A program made the position numbers and the translations under genes. Positions 1 to 8,150 of a stretch of 30,627 bases of DNA are shown here, one piece after another (the first letter of the stretch is position 1; each line of letters opens with the position of its first letter). Source of the stretch: Cloacimonetes bacterium UBA5284 (GTDB lineage Bacteria > Cloacimonadota > Cloacimonadia > Cloacimonadales > Cloacimonadaceae). Location of the stretch: NCBI GenBank assembly GCA_002410505.1, contig DHSO01000002.1:1-30627 (forward strand), given 5' to 3'. Under the pieces are notes generated by a model. The model made no database searches. It saw only the letters and a program-made list of their open reading frames with translations, and was not told where the DNA came from.

Positions 1-211
1 GTGCCTCCGGCACGTTTAAGATAGATATCTGAGGGAGTATGTATCGGCATTGTTAAGTGCCATAGTTAAGACAGATAAGATGCAGCACCGTTTAACAGCC
101 CGTAGGCCATTCCGCCGAAACAACAGCGCCGCCCAAACCCCGGAGGGGGGGGGGATAAAACAAATAACATTATTACCCTCATCGATCTATCCCGGGGTTC
201 CGCTTCGCTCA

Positions 212-241
212 CCCCACAAAATGGCTACCCATTTTGCGGGG
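212..241 (-). repeat. Hairpin with CAAAATGG / CCATTTTG arms
   Basis: The arms at 212-224 and 229-241 are 13 bases each around a 4-base loop. The single non-Watson-Crick position would be a G-U pair if transcribed from the minus strand, so minus is the likelier sense. A weaker relative of the same arms lies at about 418-447. There is no T tract, so it is not an obvious terminator. Confidence 0.5.
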
Positions 242-271
242 ATCCCGAGCTTCACCCCGCGCTATCAACTG

Positions 272-336
272 TCGTGCCTCCGGCACTTATCGGCATTTGG
301 ACTATCCTACTACTATCTAAACTGACGTCCCGCTGG
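272..336 (+). repeat. 65-bp direct repeat, copy 1
   Basis: This 65-base segment starts TCGTGCCTCCGGCACTTATC and ends GACGTCCCGCTGG. It recurs without a mismatch at 564-628, 292 bases downstream. It begins with the small palindrome GTGCCTCCGGCAC. The function is unknown. Perfect identity in otherwise diverged flanks suggests a recent duplication or a dispersed repeat family. Confidence 0.9.
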
Positions 337-563
337 ATGCTCAGGCTTCGCCTTCGCTTTTATTTGGATTGACGCCTCAGGAGAGGCGCAATAACGGGAA
401 CGTACCGGTTTGGGGGCCACCGCAAAATGGCTGAACCATTTTATGGGCTAGAGAACATCTTGCCATCCCAGAGGGTCTCTGCGACCAATTCTGCAATGTT
501 CCAATCTAAACCTTCTTCCTCCGGCACGTTCAAGGTTTATCAGTTCTGTTTGGCTGGTGTATC

Positions 564-628
564 TCGTGCCTCCGGCACTTATCGGCATTTGGACTATCCT
601 ACTACTATCTAAACTGACGTCCCGCTGG
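564..628 (+). repeat. 65-bp direct repeat, copy 2
   Basis: Second, identical copy of the 272-336 repeat. The sequences diverge immediately after GCTGG (ATGCTC after copy 1, GACTCT after copy 2). The base before the repeat also differs, which defines the ends of the unit. Confidence 0.9.
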
Positions 629-703
629 GACTCTGCTCGCCGACACTCGCGGTGGAACGGCCTACGGCCGGTGTGTTAGTGCCTAGCATGTATAATCTGC
701 ATC

Positions 704-728
704 AAAAAACCCCGGTTTTACCCGGGGT
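704..728 (-). terminator. Rho-independent terminator after pilC
   Basis: On the minus strand ACCCCGG (728-722) pairs with CCGGGGT (715-709) around a 6-base loop and is followed by six T (709-704). It lies about 25 bases beyond the pilC stop codon, so it closes the pilB-pilC end of the pilus locus. Confidence 0.85.
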
Positions 729-752
729 GTATATTGGTTAGTTTGTCTTATA

Positions 753-2006
753 TTAATTGAAGCCTTGCGATATCGCTTCACCCAGATCAAAGATGGGCAA
801 GTAGATCACGATGATGATGGTTCCCACTACCAGAGCCATCATAACGATCAAGAGAGGTTCGATCAAAGAGGTGAGGCGGTCGATAACGCTATCCACCAGT
901 TTCTCGTAGAATTGGGCAGCTTTACCCAACAGTTTGTCCATATCTCCGGTTTCTTCACCTGTAGCCAGCATCTGCAGCAGTGTAGGTGGAAATTCACCGG
1001 TTCTGCGGAAAGCATTGGCTACGCCATAGCCTTCTTTTACCAGCACTCTGGCTTTGCGTACGGCACCTTCTACCACCGCGTTTTGCACCACATTTTCGGT
1101 GAGTTCCATAGTGTCCATGATGGGAACACCGGCAGCCATCAATATGCTGAAGGTGCGGGAAAACTTACTCATGATGGAGTTTGTGATCACGCCCCCGATA
1201 ACCGGTATACGCAATTTCAGAGTATCCATGATGAACCTGCCGCGATCGGTAAGGTAAACCAGGAATAGGGCCACGATCGCCATGATAAATATCAGGATGG
1301 CAAGGAAAAGGTTGTTCACGATGAAATCACTGATATTAATGGCAATAACCGTAGGTCCGGGCAGACCGGCATTGAAATCCGCATATACTTCGGCAAACAT
1401 GGGAATGATGTAGTAGAACATACCCCAGATCACGCCGATCAGGAAGATGAGGATGAAGACCGGGTAGGCCATGGCGCTGGTTACCTTGCGCTTCGTATCC
1501 TCTATCTTTTCCAGATAATCGGATAGTTCGTCCAATACCGTATGCAATGTACCGGAAGCTTCACCGGCTTGTACCAGAGCTACATAAAGCGGATTGAATA
1601 CACCCGGATGCTGTTCCATCGCCTCGGAAAGAGAGTAGCCTTTGCGGATATCGTCACCGATCTTGCGCAAGACCTTGGCAAATTTTTTGTTCTTTTCCTC
1701 TTTTTCCAAGTCGGTGATGGCTTTTTCGATGGTGAGACCGGCAGAAAACATGGTAGAAAGCTGTCGGGTGAAGAACACGAGTACTCTGAGAGTAACACCC
1801 GTGCGAATCTTGTAGATGGTGAGCATTACTTTGTCGAAGAGCGATAGTTTACCCCTGAACGCTCCTTCGGCTGCGGCTTTCACGGAGATAATGGTGGAGC
1901 CTTCTTTGGAAAGTTTGTCCACCGCCATATCCAGTGTATCAGCCTTGATCACACCTTCTACACGAGCGCCTTTGGCGTCTTTTACAATGTAGGCAAAATT
2001 TGGCAT
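753..2006 (-). CDS. pilC: Type IV pilus platform protein PilC (GspF family)
   Basis: This is the polytopic inner-membrane platform protein that couples the PilB/PilT motors to pilin insertion and removal. At 417 residues it has the usual family length. It has the expected duplicated T2SSF layout: a soluble half with the family signature FFTRQLSTMFSAGL near residue 80, a membrane pair around residues 180-245, a second soluble half starting near residue 285 (FSRTFSILMAAGVPIM), and a C-terminal membrane helix (about 385-405) followed by a short tail. It follows pilB by 24 bases and is the last gene before the terminator. It could in principle be GspF of a type II secretion system, but PilT, PilM and a major pilin in the same locus favour a pilus. 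Confidence 0.95.
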   Translation of the reverse strand: MPNFAYIVKDAKGARVEGVIKADTLDMAVDKLSKEGSTIISVKAAAEGAFRGKLSLFDKVMLTIYKIRTGVTLRVLVFFTRQLSTMFSAGLTIEKAITDLEKEEKNKKFAKVLRKIGDDIRKGYSLSEAMEQHPGVFNPLYVALVQAGEASGTLHTVLDELSDYLEKIEDTKRKVTSAMAYPVFILIFLIGVIWGMFYYIIPMFAEVYADFNAGLPGPTVIAINISDFIVNNLFLAILIFIMAIVALFLVYLTDRGRFIMDTLKLRIPVIGGVITNSIMSKFSRTFSILMAAGVPIMDTMELTENVVQNAVVEGAVRKARVLVKEGYGVANAFRRTGEFPPTLLQMLATGEETGDMDKLLGKAAQFYEKLVDSVIDRLTSLIEPLLIVMMALVVGTIIIVIYLPIFDLGEAISQGFN

Positions 2007-2030
2007 AAGAGATTACCTTCTATTTTTATC

Positions 2031-3740
2031 TTATTCAACGATAGTCATCTTGATGACTTCGCGGATGGTGGTGATACCACGTTTCATTTTGGATACCGCA
2101 GCATCGTGTAGGGTGCGCATACCTGAATTAAGCGCAGACGCGCGGATGAGGTCCTGGTTGCCGCCATCATAAATGAGCTGGCGGATTTCTTTGTCCACGG
2201 TAAGCAATTCGAAGATACCGGTACGTCCGGAGAAACCGGTGTTGTCGCAGTGAACGCAACCTTCTCCGATCTTGAATTGGGCTTCTTTAACATCCTGTTC
2301 GCTGAGACCGGCATCGATAATTTCCTGGTCGGTGGGTTTGTAATCGGCAATGCAATAAGGGCATATCTTACGCACCAAACGCTGTGCCATCACCAATGAC
2401 AGGGAAGAGCCCACCAAGTAAGGCTTGATACCGATATCGATGAGACGCGTAACTGTGGAGGGAGCGTCGTTGGCGTGCAGTGTGGAAAAGACCAGGTGAC
2501 CTGTAAGCGAAAATTTGATCGCGATGTCCGCGGTCTCTTCGTCACGGATTTCACCGATTAGTACGATATCCGGGTCCTGACGCAGCACGGAACGCAAGGC
2601 AGAGCCAAATGTAAGACCGATCTGCTCTTTGGTTTCGATCTGTGTGATGCCTTCCAGGCGGTATTCCACGGGATCTTCCACTGTGATGATATTAGTTTCG
2701 GGATCCTGAATTTCTTTCAGAGCAGCGTGCAAAGAGGTGGATTTACCGCTACCGGTGGGACCGGAAACGATGATGATGCCATAGGGACGGCGGATGATTC
2801 TATCGAAGATCACCATATCCTCTTGTTCAAAACCCAGGGTGCTGAGCTTGAAACCAAAATCACCTTTGTCCAACAGACGCATAACCACTTTTTCACCCAA
2901 CACGGTTGGAGTGATGGAAACACGGACGTCCACGCTTTTCAACGATGTTTTCAGAGAAATGTGTCCATCCTGCGGCAAACGCCGTTCAGCGATATTCAGC
3001 TTACTCATCACTTTCACCAAAGAGACCAAACCGGGGTGCATACCGATGGGAGGAGTCATCACTTCACGCAGAGCACCGTCGATACGATAGCGAACCCTGG
3101 TATGCTTTATCAAGGGCTCGATGTGAATATCCGTTGTGTTTGCCTTGATAGCTTCGTTGATGATCAGATTCAAAAGTTTTACTACAGGGGCATCAGCATC
3201 GCTGGAAGCGGCAGAGATGGATATCTCGTTTTCTTCTTCGTCCACTGCCACAAAGTCAAACCCGCCAACGGCGTCTTCCACCTGGCTGGTGGTGCGAATG
3301 CTCTTGTAATACTTCTCTATGGTATCGTGCAACATAGTGTCGCCGATCAGTTCCGGCTTGATGTTTTTGCCGATGAGCTTTTTCAAGCTGTCCAATACGG
3401 TAAGGTTTTCGGGATCCGCTAATGCCACCACCACGCCATCGGCATCTTCGCGGAGAGCTATTACTCTGTTCTCCAAGGCATAAGGTTCCGGGATCAGGGA
3501 TACAACTTTGAGATCCAGATCCATCAATTCGTTCTCTTTGACGATGTCGTAACCCAGCTGCATATGAAGTGCATTCAGCAATTGCTTTTCGCTGATGTAA
3601 CCGAGCTTGATCAGCGTTTCTCCGAGCTTGAGTCCAAAATTGGTTTGTTTGATTAAAGCTTCTTTCAGCTTTTCTTCGCTTACATGGTTTTCGTGAAGCA
3701 GCACTTCACCCAGCCTGGCAAATTGGGGGTTGAAACTCAT
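2031..3740 (-). CDS. pilB: Pilus extension ATPase PilB with tandem MshEN motif
   Basis: Cytoplasmic hexameric ATPase that powers pilus extension. The N-terminus has two 24-residue motifs, RLGEVLLHENHVSEEKLKEA... (9-32) and KLGETLIKLGYISEKQLLNA... (38-61), separated by five residues. This is the architecture of the MshEN c-di-GMP-binding domain. The C-terminal motor has Walker A GPTGSGKS (about 326-333), an Asp box (ITVEDPVEYRLEG), Walker B (DPDIVLIGEIRD) and the His box region (GHLVFSTLHAND). Paired CPYC and CVHC motifs should bind zinc, as in PilB/GspE ATPases. Length (569) is normal. The start is supported by AAGGA seven bases upstream. In motif 1 the usual glycine at position 10 is Asn, and in motif 2 the first Arg is Lys. 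Confidence 0.96.
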   Translation of the reverse strand: MSFNPQFARLGEVLLHENHVSEEKLKEALIKQTNFGLKLGETLIKLGYISEKQLLNALHMQLGYDIVKENELMDLDLKVVSLIPEPYALENRVIALREDADGVVVALADPENLTVLDSLKKLIGKNIKPELIGDTMLHDTIEKYYKSIRTTSQVEDAVGGFDFVAVDEEENEISISAASSDADAPVVKLLNLIINEAIKANTTDIHIEPLIKHTRVRYRIDGALREVMTPPIGMHPGLVSLVKVMSKLNIAERRLPQDGHISLKTSLKSVDVRVSITPTVLGEKVVMRLLDKGDFGFKLSTLGFEQEDMVIFDRIIRRPYGIIIVSGPTGSGKSTSLHAALKEIQDPETNIITVEDPVEYRLEGITQIETKEQIGLTFGSALRSVLRQDPDIVLIGEIRDEETADIAIKFSLTGHLVFSTLHANDAPSTVTRLIDIGIKPYLVGSSLSLVMAQRLVRKICPYCIADYKPTDQEIIDAGLSEQDVKEAQFKIGEGCVHCDNTGFSGRTGIFELLTVDKEIRQLIYDGGNQDLIRASALNSGMRTLHDAAVSKMKRGITTIREVIKMTIVE

Positions 3741-3836
3741 TCTTTTATCCTTATGTCATATTATTTACTGTAAAAATATATCGTTGGCGGGTTGCCATGC
3801 TTTGGATCGATAATCACTCCTGCATCTGCAAATTGA

Positions 3837-3865
3837 GCGCTGGGGGAGACTTGCTCCCCCGGCGC
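3837..3865 (-). terminator. Strong hairpin between the lipoprotein gene and pilB
   Basis: GCGC plus GGGGGAG (ending at 3848) pairs with CTCCCCC plus GCGC (from 3854) around a 5-base loop, giving a GC-rich stem of about 11-12 pairs with one internal mismatch. It starts 18 bases past the stop codon of the minus-strand lipoprotein gene. The following minus-strand bases (TCAATTTG) are only weakly T-rich, so it may be a partial terminator or an mRNA 3'-end stabiliser that lowers pilB-pilC read-through. Confidence 0.55.
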
Positions 3866-3882
3866 TATATTATTCTGTTGCT

Positions 3883-6192
3883 TTAGAAGGGAGGTGGTCC
3901 CCAGAAAGTCCACACCGTTATTACTGCCGGAGTAGGTTCGATTGTTGATCCCAACAAGCGAACACCCACATTTGCCGTACTTTGTTCCGGACTCAAGGAC
4001 TCATCCTGTGGATCCGGATGCTCAGCTTCGAAGGTTTTGAACCTGGAGAGTGAATATCCGTCTATGCTGCGAATATATTGCGGATTAGACGGGTCGAGGC
4101 AATAACTCAGATAATCGGGATCATTGGGTCCCGGGGCAGGATTTGAGATATTGAATTGCCCTTTATCCGAGCTCAAGTGGAAATGACTATCCGTTATGGG
4201 AATTCCCTGACCATCCAACAGCCATATTCTAATGTCTGTAGTAAGAGAAGCAGGAGTGACATTGGTTCCGGCATTACCGAAATTCAAGTTCTGAGGATCG
4301 GCATACACAATCAGCTCAGGTCCTGTGATGGGAAGCTGGAACACTCCATCTGCACCTAATGTTGATGACACAGCGTCGCCACTGGAGGCCACAATGCGGA
4401 CGTATTTGTTGGTTTGAGAACCGTGATAAGTGACGGTGGTAAAGGCTACGCCCAAGAGAGAGTCACCCTCGATACTCACGTTTCCGACCGTACCGAAAGC
4501 TTCTATCTGCGCGTGAACGCTATCGGCAGGATTGCCGTTTTCGTCACAGCTGACAATGCTAAACCAGACAGGGGTATTCAGGGATACGGGGTTGTTGTGC
4601 TTGTCACGTACATTAGCAGAGGCAACCACTTGCCATACACCGCCTTGCATGCTATTACCCTGGTCGTATCCGGCCATGCTCGGAGTAATCGTGGCAGGTA
4701 AACCGGCGTGAATGATCACATTGGGTTTATTGGCAGTAATCGTCATACCCGCGTCGTTGGTGCACTCCGCTTGGATGCGCAACACGCCCGAGCCGGTACC
4801 GGCGTTCACCGATACTTGCGCTTCACCGCCATTTGAAGTTACTGTTACCCAGTCGTTGGCAGGGGAGTGACCGTTCAGGTTGGCTCCGGTAGGAACGTTT
4901 GTATTCATGATCCTGAACCGAACGTCGAAAGGTCTGTCAACCAGGTTGTAGTTAATATCCCTCAGTTTTACTCTGAGAATGGCGGAGGACACTCCACCGG
5001 TCTCGGCCACGTTCAATTCTATGGCTTCTTCCTGGGTGAAATCCATGGATTGGACATCATCCGAAGAAATGGTGAAGATAATCTGTGTATTCAGGGTATC
5101 GTTATTGGCAGAAGCCTTGATGGTTGCGGCTCCGGCAAGCAGTCCGGGAGTGAAGCGTACAGAGGCTATGCCATACTCGTCCGTAGTAGCGGAAGAGTTT
5201 TGTGCTGTATTAGCAAAGGTTCCCAGATCTGTGTTGAATTTTACGATCTCGCCGGGGCATTCGTTGCTATACCTATCCTTCAGAGTGGCTCGGATCATAA
5301 TCTCGCTGGAACTGCCAACGTCACTGGTTTGTGAAGGCACTCCGTCCACAAAGCTCTTTAGCAAAATTGAGCTGGGTGCATCGGGAGAGATCGAGATTAA
5401 AGCATCAGATTCTACTCCGCCGATGGAAGCTGTTACACTACCCAATTCTTCGCCGGGCCCCACATTTGATGAGGTTCCGGAATTGTATCTAACAGTGGCT
5501 CTGCCATTTACGGTCTTCACCACTGTCTCCAAACCAAGATCAGTATCGTCTGAGGCTACGAAATAACCTTGAGTACAGGAAAATGTTACCAGAGAGTTAT
5601 CCGGAAGATTTGTGCCATCGGCGTACAAGGGTCTGGCGGTGAAAGGAATCACTTCCTGCACTTCCATATCTATGGGAACCCCCGCGACAACAGCGCTATT
5701 TTTGGCTTCCAGCTTAATCTGATCGATCTCGGGGACTGGAGCGATATACACACGTATCGTATCTGAATCCATGGAAATTATTGAATCCTTGACTGTTTCG
5801 TGGAAATTGCGGACGATGGCTACGATGGTCGCCATGCCGGTGTCGCCACTATCCCAGAAAGTGGATGTTGCTACACCGGTGCTATCTGTAGTAACGTCGG
5901 TAATGATGTTACCGATATCGGTCTTAAAGTTCACCATTTGATTGCGTACGCCAAAGTTCTCACCATCTTTTACCTGAACCGAGATTCTGGAGAAAGTAAC
6001 GTTGTTATCTGCATATATCGTATCCGGGACAGCTTTTATGCTGGTAATTTCACGCATATCAGATAATGACGGAGGTTCTGGGGGAGTTGGTATGATTGGC
6101 GGCGGATTGCGCTTATCGCAAGAAGCTGAGAAGCTGACCAGGATAATGACAATCAGCGTTAAAAAGGGTATCAAGGAATTAAAACGTTTCAT
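3883..6192 (-). CDS. Ig-repeat (Big_1-like) surface lipoprotein in the pilus operon
   Basis: A 769-residue exported protein. A hydrophobic signal (about 8-24) ends at Cys25 (context FSASC), a plausible lipobox, so it is probably lipid-anchored in the envelope. After a Pro-rich linker come repeated beta-sandwich segments of invasin/intimin Big_1 type. Two clear ones contain phrases of the form 'VKDGENFGVRNQMVNFKTD' and 'LKDRYSNECPGEIVKFNTD', followed by 'DSTGVATSTF' and 'DEYGIASVRF'. More diverged repeats follow. The ATG overlaps the pilQ stop (TAATG) and has a strong GAGGAGG, so it is translationally coupled to the secretin. It could be an adhesin, a secretin partner or a pilotin substitute. 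The family is recognised but the exact role is not. Confidence 0.8.
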   Translation of the reverse strand: MKRFNSLIPFLTLIVIILVSFSASCDKRNPPPIIPTPPEPPSLSDMREITSIKAVPDTIYADNNVTFSRISVQVKDGENFGVRNQMVNFKTDIGNIITDVTTDSTGVATSTFWDSGDTGMATIVAIVRNFHETVKDSIISMDSDTIRVYIAPVPEIDQIKLEAKNSAVVAGVPIDMEVQEVIPFTARPLYADGTNLPDNSLVTFSCTQGYFVASDDTDLGLETVVKTVNGRATVRYNSGTSSNVGPGEELGSVTASIGGVESDALISISPDAPSSILLKSFVDGVPSQTSDVGSSSEIMIRATLKDRYSNECPGEIVKFNTDLGTFANTAQNSSATTDEYGIASVRFTPGLLAGAATIKASANNDTLNTQIIFTISSDDVQSMDFTQEEAIELNVAETGGVSSAILRVKLRDINYNLVDRPFDVRFRIMNTNVPTGANLNGHSPANDWVTVTSNGGEAQVSVNAGTGSGVLRIQAECTNDAGMTITANKPNVIIHAGLPATITPSMAGYDQGNSMQGGVWQVVASANVRDKHNNPVSLNTPVWFSIVSCDENGNPADSVHAQIEAFGTVGNVSIEGDSLLGVAFTTVTYHGSQTNKYVRIVASSGDAVSSTLGADGVFQLPITGPELIVYADPQNLNFGNAGTNVTPASLTTDIRIWLLDGQGIPITDSHFHLSSDKGQFNISNPAPGPNDPDYLSYCLDPSNPQYIRSIDGYSLSRFKTFEAEHPDPQDESLSPEQSTANVGVRLLGSTIEPTPAVITVWTFWGPPPF

Positions 6193-7580
6193 TATTCCTC
6201 CTCACTCTCATATTCGATCAGAGTACGGGTGAGTCTTTCGTCAACAATGGGTTCCGGGCTGGTCTCTGTCATAGAAACGAGTCTGGGAGTGATTTCCATG
6301 ATCAGATCGGTGTTCTCCACCAGTTCATAGCGATGCTGGAATAAGCGCCCGATGAAAGGAATATCGCCCAGGAAGGGAACCTTGCTTGTTCTTTGAGTAA
6401 TAGATGAATTTAAGAGGCCGCCAACAATGATTTTGTGCTCGTTGGGTACTGTAACAGTGGAGGATACACGGCGAACTTTGGTGCGAGGAACATATCCCCC
6501 CACAAGTTCGGTGATGGAAGACACTTCCGGGGCGATCTTGGCGGTGATGTTGCCATCTTTATTCACGGTGGGAGTAACGGCAAGCATGATGCCCACTTCT
6601 TCGCGTTCAACCTGTACTTGCTTTTCGTTGTCCATTACCACAAAGGGAATCACTTCACCAATGTGCAGGATTGCTTCTTCCCCGTTAAGCGCAGTCACGC
6701 GGGTGTCGGTTAGCAGTTTGGCAGCGTTGTTTTCCAAAAGCCAGTCGATAGTGATATCAAAAGCAGTAAGCTGACGGCTGAAGTGTCCGATGTCGTTAAA
6801 GCCATCAATCTTCTGGAAATATTGGTTTTCGGGCAGCATTTCGAACTCTAACAGATCACCATGAGGCAAATAACCGGTGTCATCGGTATAGTTGAAGGGC
6901 AAGCCCTGACCATTGGCGCCGATAGGATCTTCAGCGATGATGGTGGTAAGGTGGTTCAAGCGACTCCAGTCGATACCAACTTCTTTGGCGTTGCTAAGGT
7001 TAACCTCGATGAGGCGAACCCTGATCTCTATCTGGTCCTGAGCAGTGTCCATGCCTTCCACAAGGCTGCGGATTTGCTCAAAAGTTTCTTGATTGGCATA
7101 TACCATAATGGCATTCTGGCCTTCAACTGGAACGATTCTGCCACCGGCATCTTCCAAGGAAGCAGCTACTTTGGTGGCATCGAGGTTGTTCAGATACAGG
7201 ACATTGCTGCGTTCACCAACCTCTTCCATGATGTTTTGTTTGGGGCCCACCACAAATGTGTTTCCGGCGACAATGCGATAGGAAAGGCCGGTGGTTCTTG
7301 CCACCAGGGATACCGCAGTTTCGATGGGAACTTCTTTGATGTTTATGGTAACGCGTTTCTCGTTTTCTTTGTCGGCATCACCGGTTTGCTCTACGGCAAG
7401 AACGATGTTTGTTCCGGAAAGGCGCGACAGGGCATTCAACACAGATGACAGAGTGGCGTCATCGGCATTGAATGTGACTTTTCTGGTCAAAGGATCTTCC
7501 TGAGCAACAAGCGCTGAAAACGCAAAGAGCAGCACCAGGATCAGACACAGATATTGCTTAGTTGCAAGCATGTGTTTCAT
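6192..7580 (-). CDS. pilQ: Type IV pilus outer-membrane secretin PilQ (short form)
   Basis: Forms the multimeric outer-membrane channel through which the pilus passes. I start it at the ATG at 7580 (MKHMLATKQ), which has GGGAG five bases upstream. A longer reading from 7613 would overlap the previous gene and put 11 residues before the signal peptide. After the signal peptide (ending near LVAQ) come an N0/STN-like segment (KVTFNADDATLSSVLNAL), an N1-type segment (VLYLNNLDATKVAASLEDAG), and a secretin core with the signatures VPNEHKIIVGGLL and VPFLGDIPFIGRLF near the end. At 462 residues it is short for PilQ. It lacks AMIN domains, and no obvious pilotin-binding tail is seen. Confidence 0.93.
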   Translation of the reverse strand: MKHMLATKQYLCLILVLLFAFSALVAQEDPLTRKVTFNADDATLSSVLNALSRLSGTNIVLAVEQTGDADKENEKRVTINIKEVPIETAVSLVARTTGLSYRIVAGNTFVVGPKQNIMEEVGERSNVLYLNNLDATKVAASLEDAGGRIVPVEGQNAIMVYANQETFEQIRSLVEGMDTAQDQIEIRVRLIEVNLSNAKEVGIDWSRLNHLTTIIAEDPIGANGQGLPFNYTDDTGYLPHGDLLEFEMLPENQYFQKIDGFNDIGHFSRQLTAFDITIDWLLENNAAKLLTDTRVTALNGEEAILHIGEVIPFVVMDNEKQVQVEREEVGIMLAVTPTVNKDGNITAKIAPEVSSITELVGGYVPRTKVRRVSSTVTVPNEHKIIVGGLLNSSITQRTSKVPFLGDIPFIGRLFQHRYELVENTDLIMEITPRLVSMTETSPEPIVDERLTRTLIEYESEEE

Positions 7581-7606
7581 ATTTACTCCCACTGTTATAA
7601 TATATT

Positions 7607-8149
7607 TTACCAATTACCGTTGTCCCTGATCTTATATGTATTGGGGCTATCCAGATCAAGTACGGGACGTGGCATCAGATTTGCTGTATAGGTATTTCCG
7701 CCCATAGTGTAGCGGATGCTTCTTTCATTTATCTCGATAATCCTGCGGCCGGCGACGATTTCGCCCACGCGGGCTTCATGTAGAGCGTCCTGATACTCAA
7801 TGTAGGCGATTTTGTTGCCCAATTCATCGAGTGCTGTGGTAGCCAGGCGGAACGTGTTCCGGATCGTCTCTTCCAACTCTCTGGCGCGATCGGCTTTATC
7901 TTTGATGATATTGCCCTGGCGCAAAGGATCGGTGCTGGAATTGAAGACAAAGTTTTTACGGTCTTGAATGGAACTCTCTATAGAGCGGATTCTGGTCATC
8001 AGTGTATCTGATACAGATTCGCGGCTATAGACCGAAGTTTCGGGGATGTCTGAGACTTTACGGTCGATAATGACCAGTCTTATGATCAAATAGCCCAGAA
8101 GGATCACGATAAGGGCAATGGCCAAGTCTTTCACAAATCTTGTCTGCAT
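7607..8149 (-). CDS. PilP-position inner-membrane protein
   Basis: A 180-residue protein with one N-terminal membrane helix (about 8-28), a probable helical/coiled segment (about 50-115), and a small C-terminal beta-rich part (about 128-170: GEIVAGRRIIEINERSIRYT then GGNTYTANL). It sits between PilO and PilQ, exactly where PilP is found. The C-terminal part resembles the homology-region fold of PilP/GspC, which docks on the secretin N0 domain. PilP proper is a lipoprotein; this one has an uncleaved-looking anchor, more like GspC. Sequence recognition is weak, so the assignment rests on position and architecture. One base separates its start from the pilO stop. Confidence 0.6.
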   Translation of the reverse strand: MQTRFVKDLAIALIVILLGYLIIRLVIIDRKVSDIPETSVYSRESVSDTLMTRIRSIESSIQDRKNFVFNSSTDPLRQGNIIKDKADRARELEETIRNTFRLATTALDELGNKIAYIEYQDALHEARVGEIVAGRRIIEINERSIRYTMGGNTYTANLMPRPVLDLDSPNTYKIRDNGNW

Positions 8150-8150
8150 C

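Larger units (their letters stand above)
1..752. other. Repeat-rich non-coding region
   Basis: No convincing gene is seen here. The two short plus-strand open frames (50-325 and 427-612) run through the repeats and have no ribosome binding site or recognisable protein features. The stretch holds a 65-bp direct repeat, several copies of the small palindrome GTGCCTCCGGCAC (1-13, 274-286, 566-578; a partial copy ends near 527), hairpins built on CAAAATGG/CCATTTT (212-241 and about 418-447), a run of ten G at 145-154, and a terminator at 704-728. It looks like a repeat-bearing spacer between operons. Confidence 0.6.

Noticed and set aside
50..612. Two short plus-strand open frames in the left repeat region
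   Set aside because: They run through direct repeats and hairpins, have no ribosome binding site, and their translations are rich in Ser/Pro/Arg without any domain features.
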